From Caldimonas brevitalea (GTDB lineage Bacteria; Pseudomonadota; Gammaproteobacteria; Burkholderiales; Burkholderiaceae_C): 64,000 bases of DNA. The notes below the pieces were generated by a model, which saw only the letters and a list, made by a program, of their open reading frames with translations, had not been told where the DNA came from and did not search any database. Positions 63,550 to 64,000 of this stretch are shown in pieces. Where the stretch lies: contig NZ_CP011371.1 in assembly GCF_001017435.1 (NCBI RefSeq), forward strand, positions 3,968,001 to 4,032,000, given 5' to 3'. A program made the position numbers and the translations under genes. How positions within the stretch are numbered: the first letter of the stretch is position 1; each line of letters begins with the position of its first letter.

Positions 63550-64000
63550 TGCCCGGCCACCACCAGGTCGACGCCCTGGGTCATGCCGGACCGTACCGCG
63601 CGGTCCACCGGGAGGCCGTGCCCGACGTCACCGGGGCCTGCGCGGCGGAGCTGTCCATCGTTCCGCGGCTGTTCGTGCAACGCAGCCTCGCGGCGCTGCG
63701 CCGCGGCGTCAGCCTGCCCGCCGAGGCGCGTGGCAAAGCGCTGAGCCGCGCCGCGGAGCTGTTCGCCACCGGCAACTTCGGCGGCTTGTCCGCCGAGGCC
63801 TACCAACACTGCGTCAGCCGTGTGTCGGGCCTGCCCCTCCCGGTGGTCCGGGCGGCCGCGAGCATCATCGCCGACACGGCCCGGCAAGCGCAGACGAGCG
63901 CTTACGCCGCCCTGCCGCGCGGTGCCGTGACGTCCTGGTCCGATCGCGCGACGCGCGAAGGCGCGGCGGTCTGGACCCGGCGTGGCGAGGTGTTCGCCGT
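63549..64000 (+). CDS. LuxC/aldehyde-dehydrogenase-type acyl reductase, N-terminal part (cut by window edge)
   Basis: An open frame of 150 codons from ATG 63549 to the window end. The N-terminus (IVPRLFVQRSLAALRRG, ALPRGAVTSWSDRATREGAAVWTRRGEVFAV) resembles LuxC-family acyl reductases and the EhpG-like partners found next to EhpF-like activators; the catalytic cysteine and NADPH site lie beyond the window. A one-base overlap with the activating enzyme indicates translational coupling and a joint carboxylate-to-aldehyde reduction. The family call rests on a partial sequence. Confidence 0.7.
   Translation, partial: MPGHHQVDALGHAGPYRAVHREAVPDVTGACAAELSIVPRLFVQRSLAALRRGVSLPAEARGKALSRAAELFATGNFGGLSAEAYQHCVSRVSGLPLPVVRAAASIIADTARQAQTSAYAALPRGAVTSWSDRATREGAAVWTRRGEVFA

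Noticed and set aside
58858..64000. Reading the right-hand cluster as a phenazine locus because of EhpF- and reductase-like genes
   Set aside because: No phzA/B, D, F or G gene is present in the window and the PabB-type enzyme does not resemble the fused PhzE; a phenazine locus further right cannot be fully excluded.

Overview
The window is GC-rich DNA with the gene density and codon bias of a Burkholderiales-type betaproteobacterium. A sigma28 promoter of the betaproteobacterial type (TCAAG...GCCGATAT) in front of a chemoreceptor gene and a fused MnhA/B antiporter subunit fit this. From memory, and unverified, the two-gene NRPS locus closely resembles the glidonin (gdn) locus of Schlegelella (formerly Polyangium) brevitalea, so that species or a close relative is my best guess.

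Region 1 (about 0.3-45.2 kb, all minus strand) is one nonribosomal peptide locus. Transcription runs from about 45.17 kb leftwards: NRPS 1 (3 modules, lipo-initiating starter C domain), NRPS 2 (10 modules, about 10,820 residues), a 39-codon mini-ORF, an MsbA-like ABC exporter and a 158-residue protein of unknown function. Twelve modules have complete adenylation domains. Module 13 keeps its C domain, its carrier protein and two thioesterases, but has lost the N-terminal two thirds of its A domain. Pocket residues read directly from the translation give acyl-X1-(Asn)-Pro-Val-(aromatic)-Pro-X7-Val-Ala-Ala-Ser-Ala. D-residues are expected at positions 1, 2, 5, 8 and 10, upstream of dual C/E domains. 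Module 13 probably adds or exchanges a terminal nucleophile (putrescine in the glidonin case). Long near-identical DNA blocks show recent duplication or gene conversion of modules.

Region 2 (45.2-46.1 kb) is a lower-GC regulatory and scar region. It holds the NRPS promoter, a fragment resembling an AraC-type regulator C-terminus and a doubtful 62-codon ORF.

Region 3 (46.1-58 kb, minus strand) is ordinary genome: a methyl-accepting chemotaxis protein followed by an orphan sugar-type solute-binding protein, a complete Mrp/Mnh Na+/H+ antiporter operon (mnhAB-C-D-E-F-G with overlapping start/stop codons), a tandem universal stress protein and an Rnk/GreA-like protein, a VOC/PhnB-like protein, and a frameshifted universal-stress-protein relic on the plus strand.

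Region 4 (58.5-64.0 kb, plus strand, running off the right edge) is the start of a second, small aromatic biosynthetic cluster. It encodes an AurF-type diiron N-oxygenase with all seven metal ligands in place, a PabA-type glutamine amidotransferase, a PabB-type chorismate-amination subunit (PIKGT lysine), a SnoaL/NTF2-fold protein, a short EhpF/PaaK-like carboxylate-activating enzyme and the N-terminus of a LuxC/aldehyde-dehydrogenase-type acyl reductase. The inferred logic is chorismate to 4-amino-4-deoxychorismate to p-aminobenzoate, then N-oxygenation, and activation and reduction of the carboxylate to an aldehyde. The upstream region carries a lux-box-like palindrome and two ATC...GAT operator-like palindromes. 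I do not recognise this gene set as a named pathway; it is the best candidate here for undescribed chemistry.
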